Assembly: GCA_023402075.1 (NCBI GenBank)
Contig: JAEXCS010000003.1
Span: 1-58,023 of the forward strand
Direction of reading: 5' to 3'
Length of the DNA stretch: 58,023 nucleotides
DNA from: Bacillota bacterium
GTDB taxonomy: Bacteria > Bacillota > Clostridia > Oscillospirales > Oscillospiraceae
Part shown: positions 15,918 through 24,791 of the stretch, piece after piece
Layout of the letters: each line of letters starts with the position of its first letter
How positions within the stretch are numbered: the first letter of the stretch is position 1
Notes under the pieces: model-generated
Database searches by the model: none
Told to the model about the DNA's origin: nothing
What the model saw: the letters and a program-made list of their open reading frames with translations, nothing else
Position numbers and translations under genes: made by a program

Positions 15918-16790
15918 TTAAGAGGTGAAATGTTCGTGGTTGAAAATATGATCCTCACAGAAACAATGGTAGCCCACGCAGCGGGAACAGTACCGGAACT
16001 GGAGGTTGGGATATTCCGCATCGGTTCGGCCGCAGACAGAGCACTTATGGTGATAGCCCTGCTCCTTGGCTTTTTTTGCCTGCTGCTTAGCGGCGGCCTT
16101 GAATTGGACAGTGCGGTGGGAGTTGGCGTGGGCGGCGTAGCCCCGGTGGCGGGAAACAGCGCCGGTAATCTCCGTCCAGAAGAAGACGAAGAAGTTCAGC
16201 ATTGCCACCAGCGGCAGCAGTGCGCCCAGCAGGTTGAGTTGGAGGGCCGAGGAGACGATGCTCACGGCAAACAGCGCAGCATCCACCCAGGCCAGCCACT
16301 TTACCTTCACGGGAATGATGAAAAACAGCAGAAGCTGAAGGTCGGGATACAGCACCGCAAAGGCAAAGAACATGGAGAGGTTAATGTAGGAAGCGCCGTA
16401 GATAATGCCGGTGCCGCCGGTGAAATACACGATGAAGCCCGTCAGGACGGACAATACCATGCCCGAAAGATAGTACAGCGTAAATTTTGGTGTACCCCAT
16501 TCCCGTTCCAAAAGATTGCCGATCCAATAGTAAAAATAAAGGGACAGAATGAAAAAGAACACGTTGCCGGCGTTGACGGGCAGGAAAATAAAGGTTACCA
16601 GCCGCCAGATTTCCCCGCGAAGCACATGATAAGGGGAAAAGGCGAGGAAGGAGACGGCGGCGCTATTGCTGAACTGAAGCAGCAAAAACGCAATGGCGTT
16701 GCCCGCCACAACAAATTTCATCAGATTGGGTATGCCGAACCGGGGGTGATTATAGGCGAACCGGTCCACGGCGCTGTTGAGTTTTTTCAA
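15918..16790 (-). CDS. Rhomboid-like membrane protein with zinc-ribbon tail, probably not a protease
   Basis: 290 residues with a TTG start at 16790 (reads MKKLNSAVDRFAYNHPRFG); GGAGGG seven bases upstream supports it. Six hydrophobic helices (about 22-205) with the rhomboid-like LRGEIWRLVTFIFLPVNAGN and GTGIIYGASYINLSM. The Ser of GAS is present, but the catalytic His of helix 6 is missing (LNLLGALLPLVAML has none) and the helix-2 His/Asn pair is changed. The C-terminus (about 245-290) is a Cys/His-rich metal site: CSVCGRTDAEYPNLQFRYCS, then RCVGYHCFCEDH. Such proteins are annotated as rhomboid family; here a non-proteolytic role is likely. Confidence 0.8.
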   Translation of the reverse strand: MKKLNSAVDRFAYNHPRFGIPNLMKFVVAGNAIAFLLLQFSNSAAVSFLAFSPYHVLRGEIWRLVTFIFLPVNAGNVFFFILSLYFYYWIGNLLEREWGTPKFTLYYLSGMVLSVLTGFIVYFTGGTGIIYGASYINLSMFFAFAVLYPDLQLLLFFIIPVKVKWLAWVDAALFAVSIVSSALQLNLLGALLPLVAMLNFFVFFWTEITGAVSRHRGYAAHANSHRTVQFKAAAKQQAKKAKEQGYHHKCSVCGRTDAEYPNLQFRYCSRCVGYHCFCEDHIFNHEHFTS

Positions 16791-16926
16791 TGCAGGACCC
16801 TCCAAGCATACAGGTAAAATACAAAAATCATTATACCCGTGTTGGGCGGAAAAGTCATGTATAATTTTTAAATTTCCATTTTCAGGCCATATTTTTGGGA
16901 AAACACCAAAAATTTTGAATTACAGC

Positions 16927-16955
16927 TTGACAACCGGGAAAAGATTTTATATGAT
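16927..16955 (+). promoter_or_regulatory. Promoter of the metK transcript
   Basis: TTGACA (16927-16932), 17-base spacer, TATGAT (16950-16955). The start would lie near 16962, a few bases before the SAM riboswitch. Confidence 0.75.
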
Positions 16956-16973
16956 GTTTCCACAATTGAATCC

Positions 16974-17113
16974 CTTATCAAGAGTGGCGGAGGGAACGGC
17001 CCGATGAAACCACGGCAACCTGTCTTTGACAAGGTGCCAAATCCGGCGGAATCCGACAGATGAGGAGCAAAAGAACTTTTGCACACTTTCTTTGTTGGAA
17101 GGTGTGCGTTTTT
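16974..17113 (+). ncRNA. SAM-I (S-box) riboswitch with terminator
   Basis: The aptamer core is plain: CTTATCAAGAG (16974-16984), GTGGCGGAGGGAACGGCCC, GATGAAACCACGGCAACC, then AAGGTGCCAAATCC and the closing GATGAG (17059-17064), which pairs with CTTATC to form P1. A terminator stem GCACACTTTC/GGAAGGTGTGC (17081-17108) with GTTTTT follows. Binding of S-adenosylmethionine should hold the terminator on and shut off metK, which begins 55 bases later. Confidence 0.95.
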
Positions 17114-17168
17114 GCGCTTCGGCGGCGCTGCCAAACGGCGGCTGGAACAAACGAAAGGACGAATTATC

Positions 17169-18353
17169 ATGGCAAGACATTATCTTTTTACCTCTGAATC
17201 CGTGACCGAGGGGCATCCGGACAAAATCTGCGACCAGATTTCCGACGCGGTGCTGGACGCGATTCTGGAACAGGACCCGCAGGGCCGCGTGGCCTGCGAG
17301 ACAACGGCCTGCACGGGCCTCATTCACGTGATGGGCGAGATTACCACCTCCTGCTACGTGGACATTCCTAAAGTTGCCCGGGAGGTGGTTCGGGAGATTG
17401 GCTATGACCGGGGCAAGTACGGGTTTGACTGCGACACCTGTGCGGTGATTACCTCCATTGACGAGCAGTCTGACGACATTGCCCTTGGTGTGAACAAATC
17501 CTTGGAGAGCAAGGAATCCGGCGACGGAGAGCTTTCCAACGGCGCAGGCGATCAAGGCATGATGTTTGGCTACGCCTGCGATGAGACGCCGGAGCTGATG
17601 CCCCTGCCCCTGTCCCTTGCACAGAAGCTTGCACTTCGGCTGACGGCGGTTCGCAAGAGCGGACAGCTCCGCTATCTCCGGCCCGACGGCAAAAGTCAGG
17701 TCACCGTGGAGTATGACGAAAACAACCGCCCTGTGCGGGTGGACACCGTGGTCATCTCTACCCAGCACGACCCGGACACGTCCCTTGACACCATCCGCGC
17801 GGACATGCTTGAACATGTCATCAAGGCCGTGATTCCCGCCGACATGCTGGACGGTGACACCAAGTATTACGTCAATCCCACCGGCCGCTTTGTCAAGGGC
17901 GGGCCTGCGGCCGACACGGGGCTGACGGGCCGGAAAATCATCGTGGATACCTATGGTGGCAGCGCGCCCCACGGCGGCGGCTGCTTCTCCGGGAAGGACC
18001 CCACCAAGGTGGACCGCTCCGCGGCCTACGCAGCCCGGTATGTTGCTAAAAACATTGTGGCGGCGGGCCTTGCCCGGCGCTGCCAGGTGGAGCTGGCCTA
18101 TGCCATCGGTGTGGCCCGGCCCGTGAGCATTCTGGTGGATACCTTCGGCACCGGCACGGTGGGAGACGATGTGCTGGAGCGGGCCGTTGAAAAGGTGTTC
18201 GACCTGCGGCCCACCGCCATCATCCGGGATCTGGATTTGCGCAGGCCCATCTACCGCAAGCTTGCGGCATACGGCCACATGGGCCGCACGGACCTTGGCG
18301 TAAAGTGGGAGGACACCGACCGGGTGGACGCACTGAAGGCTGCCGTAAAATAA
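17169..18353 (+). CDS. metK: S-adenosylmethionine synthase
   Basis: 394 residues from MARHYLFTSESVTEGHPDKI, the canonical start with the ATP-binding GHPDK motif. GAGDQGMMFGYA (about 116-127) and GGGCFSGKDPTKVDRSAAY (about 272-290) are the ATP and phosphate loop signatures. The enzyme makes SAM from methionine and ATP in the cytoplasm. It stands alone behind its promoter and SAM-I riboswitch, so it is feedback controlled by its product. An upstream open frame from 17079 runs through the riboswitch terminator and is not used. Confidence 0.98.
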   Translation: MARHYLFTSESVTEGHPDKICDQISDAVLDAILEQDPQGRVACETTACTGLIHVMGEITTSCYVDIPKVAREVVREIGYDRGKYGFDCDTCAVITSIDEQSDDIALGVNKSLESKESGDGELSNGAGDQGMMFGYACDETPELMPLPLSLAQKLALRLTAVRKSGQLRYLRPDGKSQVTVEYDENNRPVRVDTVVISTQHDPDTSLDTIRADMLEHVIKAVIPADMLDGDTKYYVNPTGRFVKGGPAADTGLTGRKIIVDTYGGSAPHGGGCFSGKDPTKVDRSAAYAARYVAKNIVAAGLARRCQVELAYAIGVARPVSILVDTFGTGTVGDDVLERAVEKVFDLRPTAIIRDLDLRRPIYRKLAAYGHMGRTDLGVKWEDTDRVDALKAAVK

Positions 18354-18370
18354 GAAGTTTTGACAATCGG

Positions 18371-18405
18371 GCGCGCTGGGGAAGACGTTTCTCCAGCGCG
18401 CTTTC
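18371..18405 (+). terminator. Terminator of metK
   Basis: GCGCGCTGGGGA pairs with CTCCAGCGCGC (18391-18401), followed by TTTCTG. It lies 17 bases after the metK stop. The rest of the gap to 18576 shows no gene. Confidence 0.65.
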
Positions 18406-18576
18406 TGCGCGAAAAAACCCGGAGATGATGGAAAGTCTGCCCCCCAGCGCTTGTCCCGGCGGAGGAAGTGTGGTAAGATGGCCGTGCTGCCGTGACCGAG
18501 AAACCAGCGGGACGGCGGCACAGTCCGGGGAGCTTTTCCCGGGATGGAATTAACTTTTTAAGAGAGCTGGGAATGC

Positions 18577-19230
18577 ATGATGCTGAAAGCGGTAATTTTT
18601 GACTTGGACGGCACGCTGCTGAACACGCTGGACGATTTGATGAACGCGGCCAACCACGTCTGTGTGAAAAACGGGTGGCCGACCTTTACAAGCGGCGAAA
18701 TCCGCCATATGGTGGGCAACGGAATCCCTAAGCTGGTAGAGCGATTTACCCCGGAGGGGGAACAAACGCCGGAAAAAATCGCGGAGTCTGTCCGTGCGTT
18801 CGCAGCGTATTACGACGCCCACAAAATGGACAAAACCGCGCCCTATCCCGGTGTTTTGAAAACGCTGGAAACCCTGCGGAAAGCGGGGATGAAGCTTGCG
18901 GTGTTTTCCAACAAGGCGGACGATTTCTGCCCCGCGCTGGTGCGGCATTATTTCGGAGACGTATTTGACGCGGTGCGGGGGAAGCGAGTCGGAGTTCCGG
19001 CAAAGCCCGACCCCACGGGGGTGTTCGACTTGCTTTCAGAGCTGGGCGTTTTGGCGGAGGAAACCGTCTACGTGGGTGACAGCGATGTGGACGTTTTGAC
19101 GGGACACAACGCGGGACTTCGCGTATGCGGCGTGACCTGGGGGTTTCGGGGCCGGGAGGAACTGACATGTGCCGGGGCAGAGCTTTTGGCGGGCGACTCG
19201 GAGGAACTGACGGCCCTGCTGCTGGGGTGA
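18577..19230 (+). CDS. HAD-superfamily phosphatase (phosphoglycolate-phosphatase type)
   Basis: 217 residues. MLKAVIFDLDGTLLNTLDDL holds the DxDGT nucleophile motif, VFSNKADDFC motif II, the Lys in AKPDPTGVFDLL motif III, and VYVGDSDVDVLTGHNAG motif IV with its Asp pair. The alpha-helical cap lies at about 15-85. The family removes phosphate from small metabolites; phosphoglycolate is the usual annotation but the substrate cannot be told from sequence. It is followed 90 bases later by the glycosyltransferase gene. Confidence 0.88.
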   Translation: MMLKAVIFDLDGTLLNTLDDLMNAANHVCVKNGWPTFTSGEIRHMVGNGIPKLVERFTPEGEQTPEKIAESVRAFAAYYDAHKMDKTAPYPGVLKTLETLRKAGMKLAVFSNKADDFCPALVRHYFGDVFDAVRGKRVGVPAKPDPTGVFDLLSELGVLAEETVYVGDSDVDVLTGHNAGLRVCGVTWGFRGREELTCAGAELLAGDSEELTALLLG

Positions 19231-19319
19231 TGACGGCGGCATGTCCTGCGCGGTTGACCGGCGGGGGGAAATGGGGTATACTATCACATTGCGAACCGCG
19301 GAGAAAGGAATGATGAGAC

Positions 19320-20336
19320 ATGCCTGCAATCTCTGTGATTGTGCCTGTATATCAGGCAGAGAGGTATCTTGAAGCATGCGTGGAAAGTGTTAGGAATCAG
19401 ACGTTTTCCGACTGGGAGCTGCTGCTGGTGGACGACGGCTGCACCGACGGCTCTCCAGCCCTGTGCGACCGGTGCGCCGCCGCTGACGGGCGCATCCGGG
19501 CGCTTCATAAGGAAAAAAACGGCGGCGTGAGCGCCGCCCGGAATCTGGCGCTGGAGGAGGCCAAGGGCGATTACATCGCGTTTTTGGATGCAGATGACAG
19601 CTATGCACCTCAGTGCCTTGAAATTTTGTGGAATCTGCGGCTGGGCGCGGGCGCGGACAGCGCCGCATGCGCGCATTTAAACTGTCTGCCCGACGGGACG
19701 GAGACATCCGAGCGGGTGCTTCCTGCCGGGGAGTATGACAAAGAGGGAATCCGGCAGGGCATTGTGGCCCCCTTGCTGGGCGACCGGCTGACGCAGCCTG
19801 TGTTCAACGGCTTTATCTGGCGGTTTTTGTTTTCTCGGGAAATTCTCAGAAGCAACAGCATCACCTTTGAGGGTGCGTATCTGGAGGATGAGCTGTTTTT
19901 AATGGAGTATTTCTGTCATGCGCAAAAACTTGCCGTGACGGAACAGCCACTCTACCGCTATTGTCTCAACCCCGCATCCGCCACCCACAAGTACATGCCG
20001 GACTTTTTGCGGGTCTTCGGCCGCTTTATGGAGCGGAAGGAGGAGCTGGTAGGGCGGAACGGTCTGGAAGCCCTCCGTCCCCAGTGGCGGGAAAATTCCA
20101 ACTGGGCAGGGTTGCTGATTGCCATCGGCAATGAGTATGCCAAGGGAAATCCCCGCTCCGCCCGGGGAAAGCAAAAAGCCGTGGAGGCGCTGTGCGCACG
20201 GCCCGAGATGCAAAAGGCCATTGTCGAGCTGACGCCGGAGGGAGTGTCGGCCAATAAGCGGCTGGTGGTCCGACTGGTAAAGGGACGGCACTTTTTTACG
20301 CTGACCCAGCTTTACCGCCTGAAAAATGCCAGATAG
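19320..20336 (+). CDS. Family 2 glycosyltransferase
   Basis: 338 residues. N-terminal GT-A domain: ISVIVPVYQAERYLEACVES, LLLVDDGCTDGSPALCD (sugar-nucleotide binding DDG) and DYIAFLDADDSYAPQCLEI with the metal-binding DxD (about 85-95). The C-terminal part is variable, as in EpsJ/WcaA-like enzymes. GAAAGGA lies before ATG 19320. It overlaps the frame leading into the O-antigen-ligase-like gene (20 bases separate the stop from that start), so the two probably serve one surface glycan pathway. Confidence 0.88.
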   Translation: MPAISVIVPVYQAERYLEACVESVRNQTFSDWELLLVDDGCTDGSPALCDRCAAADGRIRALHKEKNGGVSAARNLALEEAKGDYIAFLDADDSYAPQCLEILWNLRLGAGADSAACAHLNCLPDGTETSERVLPAGEYDKEGIRQGIVAPLLGDRLTQPVFNGFIWRFLFSREILRSNSITFEGAYLEDELFLMEYFCHAQKLAVTEQPLYRYCLNPASATHKYMPDFLRVFGRFMERKEELVGRNGLEALRPQWRENSNWAGLLIAIGNEYAKGNPRSARGKQKAVEALCARPEMQKAIVELTPEGVSANKRLVVRLVKGRHFFTLTQLYRLKNAR

Positions 20337-20355
20337 AAACGGAGAGGGTGCATTC

Positions 20356-21891
20356 ATGTTTTCCATTCGGGAAAGTTTTCTCTTTTTTCTTTGGGCCGCG
20401 CTGTGCGGGGCCTATGAGCAAAGCGCCCTCCACCGCCTGATGGCGGCGCTGGGCCGGGGCTGCGAGCGTCTGATGGACGGGTCCCGTATCTTGGGCTTTT
20501 TGTTCCGGGAGGGGGCCGTGGCCCGGGCGTGGGGCGACAGCCGGACCTGCCGGGTTTTGAGCGCCCTTGTCAATTTGCCGGGCGCACTGCTCCATCGGCT
20601 GTACCGGGCGTTTCAAACGCTGTTTGACGAAAGCTTTTTTGCGCGCCTTGCCTTTTCCATGGGCGATGAAACCGCCGTGGGGGAGTTTTGGGTGATTCTG
20701 GCGCTGTGGGTCATCCCCTTTGAGCGGTGGAACAACGCCTATAATTTTCTGGGCTTTGCGCTCCTTCTGGCGCTGTTTTACATGGGGTCCATGCGCAGGT
20801 ACCGCACCTTTCGTCTGGATGTGAAATCCGTAGGCCCTTATGCCGCAGGGATGTTTTTAGCGGCGGCGCTGGGGGTGGTTTTGTCCGCATATCCCGGCCT
20901 GTCCGCCCGGTTTTTGATGTACCACGCCACGTGCCTTCTGTGCGTGCTGGTGACAGTAAGCGCCGTGCGGAACACGGGGGACCTCAAGCGCCTTACTGCC
21001 GGCGGAAGCGGCGTGGTGCTGATTTCGTCGCTTTACGCCGTCTACCAGCGAATTCAGGGTGTGGAAGTAAACAAATCCTATGTGGATATGGACGTGAACT
21101 ACGGGATGCCCGGACGGGTAGAGTCCTTTTTTGACAATCCCAATACCTTTGCGCAGGTATTGATTCTCCTGCTGCCGCTGGTGCTGGGGCTGGCCCTGTG
21201 CGCGAAGCGGCCTGTGTTCCGGCTTGCATCCTTCGGGATTTTCGCCGTGGGCGGGATGGCTCTGGCCATGACCTATTCCCGGGCAAGCTGGGTGGGAATG
21301 GCTTTCGCCATGGCGGCGGCGGTATTTCTGTGGAAGCCGAAGCTGCTGCCTTTGTTTGCTGCCGGGTGTATTCTGGCCGTCCCTCTGCTGCCAGACAGCA
21401 TTTTAAACCGCATACTGACCATTACTAACACCGAGGACAGTTCTACCTCCGGGCGGATTCCCCTCTATGAAGCGGCGCTTGCCACCATCAAGACATCTCC
21501 CGTCACCGGGGCGGGTCTTGGCACCGCCGCTGTGCAGCAGTTTATCAAGGACAATAACCTTTACCATGCAAAGGCTCCCTTTGTCCATGCCCACAATATC
21601 TACTTGCAAATTTGGATTGAGGCGGGGCTTTTTGGGGTAGTTTCCTTTGTGGGAGCCATGCTGCTGAGCGTCAAAAACGCAGCCCGGGCCGTGCGCCACT
21701 GCGGCGATTCCGCCGCCCGCACGCTGACCTGCGCAGCCGCGTCGGCCCTGTGCGGCATCATGGTCTGCGGTCTTGCGGACTATCCGTGGAACTATCCCAG
21801 AGTGATGAGCGTATTCTGGTTCGTGTTTGCCCTGTGCGTCGCCGGGACGAAGCTGTGCGGACATGCGGAAGAAACGGAGGAACTTCAGTGA
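20356..21891 (+). CDS. O-antigen ligase / polymerase family membrane protein
   Basis: 511 residues from MFSIRESFLFFLWAALCGAY, chosen because GGAGAGGG stands seven bases before ATG 20356. About ten hydrophobic helices, with a long outer loop near residues 340-420 (TNTEDSSTSGRIPLYEAAL, PVTGAGLGTAAVQQFI, APFVHAHNIYLQIWIEAGLF), the Wzy_C signature with the conserved His (HAHN). Members transfer or polymerise lipid-linked glycans on the outer face of the membrane. Placed just after a glycosyltransferase; its stop overlaps the next gene as GTGA. Confidence 0.85.
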   Translation: MFSIRESFLFFLWAALCGAYEQSALHRLMAALGRGCERLMDGSRILGFLFREGAVARAWGDSRTCRVLSALVNLPGALLHRLYRAFQTLFDESFFARLAFSMGDETAVGEFWVILALWVIPFERWNNAYNFLGFALLLALFYMGSMRRYRTFRLDVKSVGPYAAGMFLAAALGVVLSAYPGLSARFLMYHATCLLCVLVTVSAVRNTGDLKRLTAGGSGVVLISSLYAVYQRIQGVEVNKSYVDMDVNYGMPGRVESFFDNPNTFAQVLILLLPLVLGLALCAKRPVFRLASFGIFAVGGMALAMTYSRASWVGMAFAMAAAVFLWKPKLLPLFAAGCILAVPLLPDSILNRILTITNTEDSSTSGRIPLYEAALATIKTSPVTGAGLGTAAVQQFIKDNNLYHAKAPFVHAHNIYLQIWIEAGLFGVVSFVGAMLLSVKNAARAVRHCGDSAARTLTCAAASALCGIMVCGLADYPWNYPRVMSVFWFVFALCVAGTKLCGHAEETEELQ

Positions 21892-22652
21892 GTGAATTGA
21901 TTCCCTATCTGATTGTTTGCCCGCTGGTGTTTCTGGCGGGATTTGTGGACGCCATCGCCGGTGGCGGTGGCCTGATTTCCCTGCCCGCATTTCTGCTTAC
22001 CGGACTGCCGGTACATAATGCCATCGCCACCAACAAGATATCCTCCGCCATGGGTACCACCATCGCCACGCTTCGCTACGCCCGCAGCGGATATATTCCG
22101 TGGAGAGAGGCGACCGCCGGGGTGGTGTTTGCGCTGTTTGGCTCCACCATTGGGGCTAAGCTGGCGCTGATGCTGAATGACGGCGTGTTCCGCATCGTCA
22201 TGCTGGTGATTCTGCCCCTTACAGCCGTGTATGTCCTGCGGGGCAAGGCGCTGAAGGAGTCAGAGGAACGAGAGGAATACCCTCTGCGCAAAACGATTGC
22301 CATTGTGGTTGCGGCGGCGCTGGTCATTGGTGTGTACGATGGGTTTTACGGCCCCGGCACCGGTACGTTTTTGATTTTGATTCTCACCGGGGCGGCCCAC
22401 ATGGACCTGCGAAAGGCTAATGGTTTGACCAAGGCCATCAATCTGGCCACCAACGTGGCGGCACTGGCGGTGTACCTGTTCAGCGGAAAGGTATTGCTGA
22501 CGCTGGGGCTGACGGCGGGGTTGTTTAGCATTGCCGGGAATTACGCCGGGGCGCGGTTTTTCTCCAGCAAGGGTGCGAAATCAGTGAAGCCGGTGATTCT
22601 GGTGGTGCTGACTATTTTCTTTGTCCGTGAGCTTTGGAAGCTGTTAACCTGA
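21888..22652 (+). CDS. TauE/SafE-family membrane transporter (sulfite/sulfonate exporter type)
   Basis: 254 residues, GTG start at 21888 with GGAGGAAC upstream; the start overlaps the previous stop as GTGA. Two repeats of four helices, each opening with the family motif: FVDAIAGGGGLISLPAFLLT (about 20-39) and GVYDGFYGPGTGTFLILIL (about 155-173). TauE/SafE proteins move sulfur-containing anions. The neighbour cysK, 54 bases downstream, supports a link to sulfur metabolism, although the start is coupled to a glycan gene. Confidence 0.88.
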   Translation: MSELIPYLIVCPLVFLAGFVDAIAGGGGLISLPAFLLTGLPVHNAIATNKISSAMGTTIATLRYARSGYIPWREATAGVVFALFGSTIGAKLALMLNDGVFRIVMLVILPLTAVYVLRGKALKESEEREEYPLRKTIAIVVAAALVIGVYDGFYGPGTGTFLILILTGAAHMDLRKANGLTKAINLATNVAALAVYLFSGKVLLTLGLTAGLFSIAGNYAGARFFSSKGAKSVKPVILVVLTIFFVRELWKLLT

Positions 22653-22706
22653 CGCGCGTACTGACACGCGGGGAAGGACTGCCGCCGCAGGCGGAGAAGG
22701 GGCTTT

Positions 22707-23630
22707 ATGAACGTTTACGAAGGAATTGAGGACCTCATCGGACACACGCCGCTGGTGCGGCTGCGCAGAATTGAAAATGAATACGGGCTGAACGCGGCGC
22801 TTTTGGCAAAGCTGGAGAGCTTTAACCCCGCTGGCAGCGCCAAGGACCGGGTGGCGGCAAGAATCATTGCCGAGGCGGAGCGGGACGGACGGCTCCAGCC
22901 CGGCGGCACCATTATCGAGCCTACCTCCGGAAACACCGGCATCGGCCTTGCCGCCGTGGGCGGAGCGCGGGGTTATCGTGTGATTCTCACCATGCCCGAA
23001 ACCATGAGCGCGGAGCGGCAGAGCCTGATTCGCGCTTATGGCGCGGAGATTGTCCTCTCATTGGGGAGCGAGGGCATGGCAGGCGCGGTGAAAAAAGCTG
23101 AGGAGCTGCAAAAAGCCACGCCGGGAAGCATCTTAGGCGGGCAGTTTGACAATCCCGCCAATCCGGCGGCCCATTATGACACCACCGGTCCGGAAATTTG
23201 GGCGGATACCGGCGGACAGGTGGATCTCTTTGTGGCGGGGGTGGGCACCGGCGGCACCGTCAGTGGAGCAGGCCGGTATCTCAAGGAGCAGAATCCCGGC
23301 GTGCGGGTGGTTGCCGTAGAGCCGTCGGCCTCACCGCTGCTAAGTCTTGGAATTGCGGGGCCTCACGGACTTCAGGGCATCGGCGCGAATTTCGTGCCGG
23401 AAAATCTGGACCGGGCGGTGCTGGATGAAATTCTTCCCGTTTCCGATGAAGATGCTTATGCGTTAGGCCGCGAGCTGGCCCGACGGGAGGGCCTTTTGGT
23501 GGGCGTTACCTCCGGTGCGGCGGTCTGGGCCGCCATTCAACTGGCGAAGCGGCCTGAAAACCGAGGCAAAACCGTTGTGGCGCTGCTGCCGGACACGGGA
23601 GAGCGGTATCTTTCCACGCCCATGTTTTGA
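22707..23630 (+). CDS. cysK: Cysteine synthase (O-acetylserine sulfhydrylase)
   Basis: 307 residues, standard length. IGHTPLVRLR, NPAGSAKDRVA with the PLP Lys46, PTSGNTGIGLAAV (asparagine loop, about 73-85), GVGTGGTVSGAG (phosphate cup) and VTSGAAVWAA are all present. It joins sulfide to O-acetylserine to give cysteine, in the cytoplasm. Follows a TauE/SafE transporter in the same direction and ends at a strong terminator, so both may be one transcript. No cysE is present in the window. Confidence 0.95.
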   Translation: MNVYEGIEDLIGHTPLVRLRRIENEYGLNAALLAKLESFNPAGSAKDRVAARIIAEAERDGRLQPGGTIIEPTSGNTGIGLAAVGGARGYRVILTMPETMSAERQSLIRAYGAEIVLSLGSEGMAGAVKKAEELQKATPGSILGGQFDNPANPAAHYDTTGPEIWADTGGQVDLFVAGVGTGGTVSGAGRYLKEQNPGVRVVAVEPSASPLLSLGIAGPHGLQGIGANFVPENLDRAVLDEILPVSDEDAYALGRELARREGLLVGVTSGAAVWAAIQLAKRPENRGKTVVALLPDTGERYLSTPMF

Positions 23631-23747
23631 CCAGCCATTAAATTTTCGGATATACACCGCTTCCGGGAAAAGGCATTCCGCTGCTTTGCGTCTGGTGATG
23701 CGAACGCTGCGAAACGTTTACCCCAGCGACAGACAGTTAATGAATTT

Positions 23748-23786
23748 GTGCGGTCCCGCTCCGATTAGAGCGGGACCGCACTTTTT
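23748..23786 (+). terminator. Strong terminator of the cysK transcript
   Basis: GTGCGGTCCCGCTC paired perfectly with GAGCGGGACCGCAC around CGATTA, followed by TTTTT. The remaining 23787-23940 holds a GGTTGTAAC/TTGTAACC near-dyad (23824-23843) in the expected promoter area of the next gene. Confidence 0.9.
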
Positions 23787-23940
23787 GCTCTGCCAGATGC
23801 ACCCTGCTTTTCCAGATTTTGAAGGTTGTAACTTTTTGTAACCTCCTGTATGCTTTTTATGGGAAATTCACATAAATACGGAAGAACCGGCCCCTGTGCA
23901 CACCGTGCCGTGAGGGTGGGAACGGAAAGGACGACGGAAG

Positions 23941-24729
23941 ATGAGGCGCATGATGACAGCGGCAATGCTGGCCGCAGTGTTGGCGGCGGGAACCGCAATT
24001 CCCGCCGCCGGGGAGAACCGGACGGTGCGGGTGCAGGTGGACGGCGAGATATTGGATTCAGTGAATTACATAAGAGACGGTGTGACCTACGTCCCCCTTC
24101 GGGCACTGCTGGACGCCTTTGGCGGCTGGACGCTTTACTGGGACGGGACGCAAGCCGTGGCAGAAAGCGAAACCGGGCGGCTGGCAGCGAATCCGGCGCT
24201 TGACGCCGTCATGGTAAACGGCAATACATATGATGGAATTGTGACAGTGGAAAATGGGCGCACCTATGTGCCTTTGCGGCTCATCGCCACCGCCTGCGGA
24301 GGAGCTGCGGTGTGGGACGGCATCTTTGGCGGCGCGGCAGTGTCGTCTCCCGATGCGGTCTATGACGCGGAGGAACTGTACTGGCTATCCCACATCATCA
24401 GTGCCGAGAGCAGGGGCGAATCGTTGGAGGGCCAGATTGCCGTGGGGAACGTAGTGCTGAACAGAGTAACTTCTTCGGAGTTTCCCGATACCATCCGGGA
24501 GGTGGTGTTTGACAGCAAGGATGCCGTGCAGTTTGAGCCGGTGAGCAACGGTACGGTTTATGACGCGCCGGTGAACACCTCGGTGACGGCGGCAAAGCTG
24601 GCGCTGGACGGAGTGAACATAGTGGGGAAGAGCATGTTTTTTTACGCGCCTGCTCTGTCCGAAGGCTTGTGGATCAACGGGAACCGAACCTATTACACCA
24701 CCATTGGCTGCCATCGGTTTTACCTCTGA
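23941..24729 (+). CDS. SleB/CwlJ-type cell-wall hydrolase with stalk domain
   Basis: 262 residues with a signal peptide (MRRMMTAAMLAAVLAAGTAI, cleavage after IPAAG). Residues about 27-130 form the copper-amine-oxidase-N-like stalk domain, seen as two VNYIRDGVTYVPLRALL / VTVENGRTYVPLRLIA repeats. Residues about 145-262 are the Hydrolase_2 domain with WLSHIISAESRGESLEGQ, GNVVLNRV and the end FYAPALSEGLW...GCHRFYL; the Glu of AESRGE is the catalytic acid by family knowledge. It should cut peptidoglycan outside the membrane, in sporulation, germination or growth. Confidence 0.9.
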   Translation: MRRMMTAAMLAAVLAAGTAIPAAGENRTVRVQVDGEILDSVNYIRDGVTYVPLRALLDAFGGWTLYWDGTQAVAESETGRLAANPALDAVMVNGNTYDGIVTVENGRTYVPLRLIATACGGAAVWDGIFGGAAVSSPDAVYDAEELYWLSHIISAESRGESLEGQIAVGNVVLNRVTSSEFPDTIREVVFDSKDAVQFEPVSNGTVYDAPVNTSVTAAKLALDGVNIVGKSMFFYAPALSEGLWINGNRTYYTTIGCHRFYL

Positions 24730-24791
24730 TTGACTTTTTTCCGCGAGAGGGCTATGATAAGGGCAACGTTGAAAAAAGGAGCCTTTGTGCC

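Noticed and set aside
15930..16817. 295-residue plus-strand frame opposite the rhomboid-like gene
   Set aside because: Mirror frame; the minus strand has membrane helices and a zinc motif, the plus frame has none.
16947..18521. 524-residue minus-strand frame opposite metK and the riboswitch
   Set aside because: metK is unmistakable and codon use supports it; the opposite frame has no family features.
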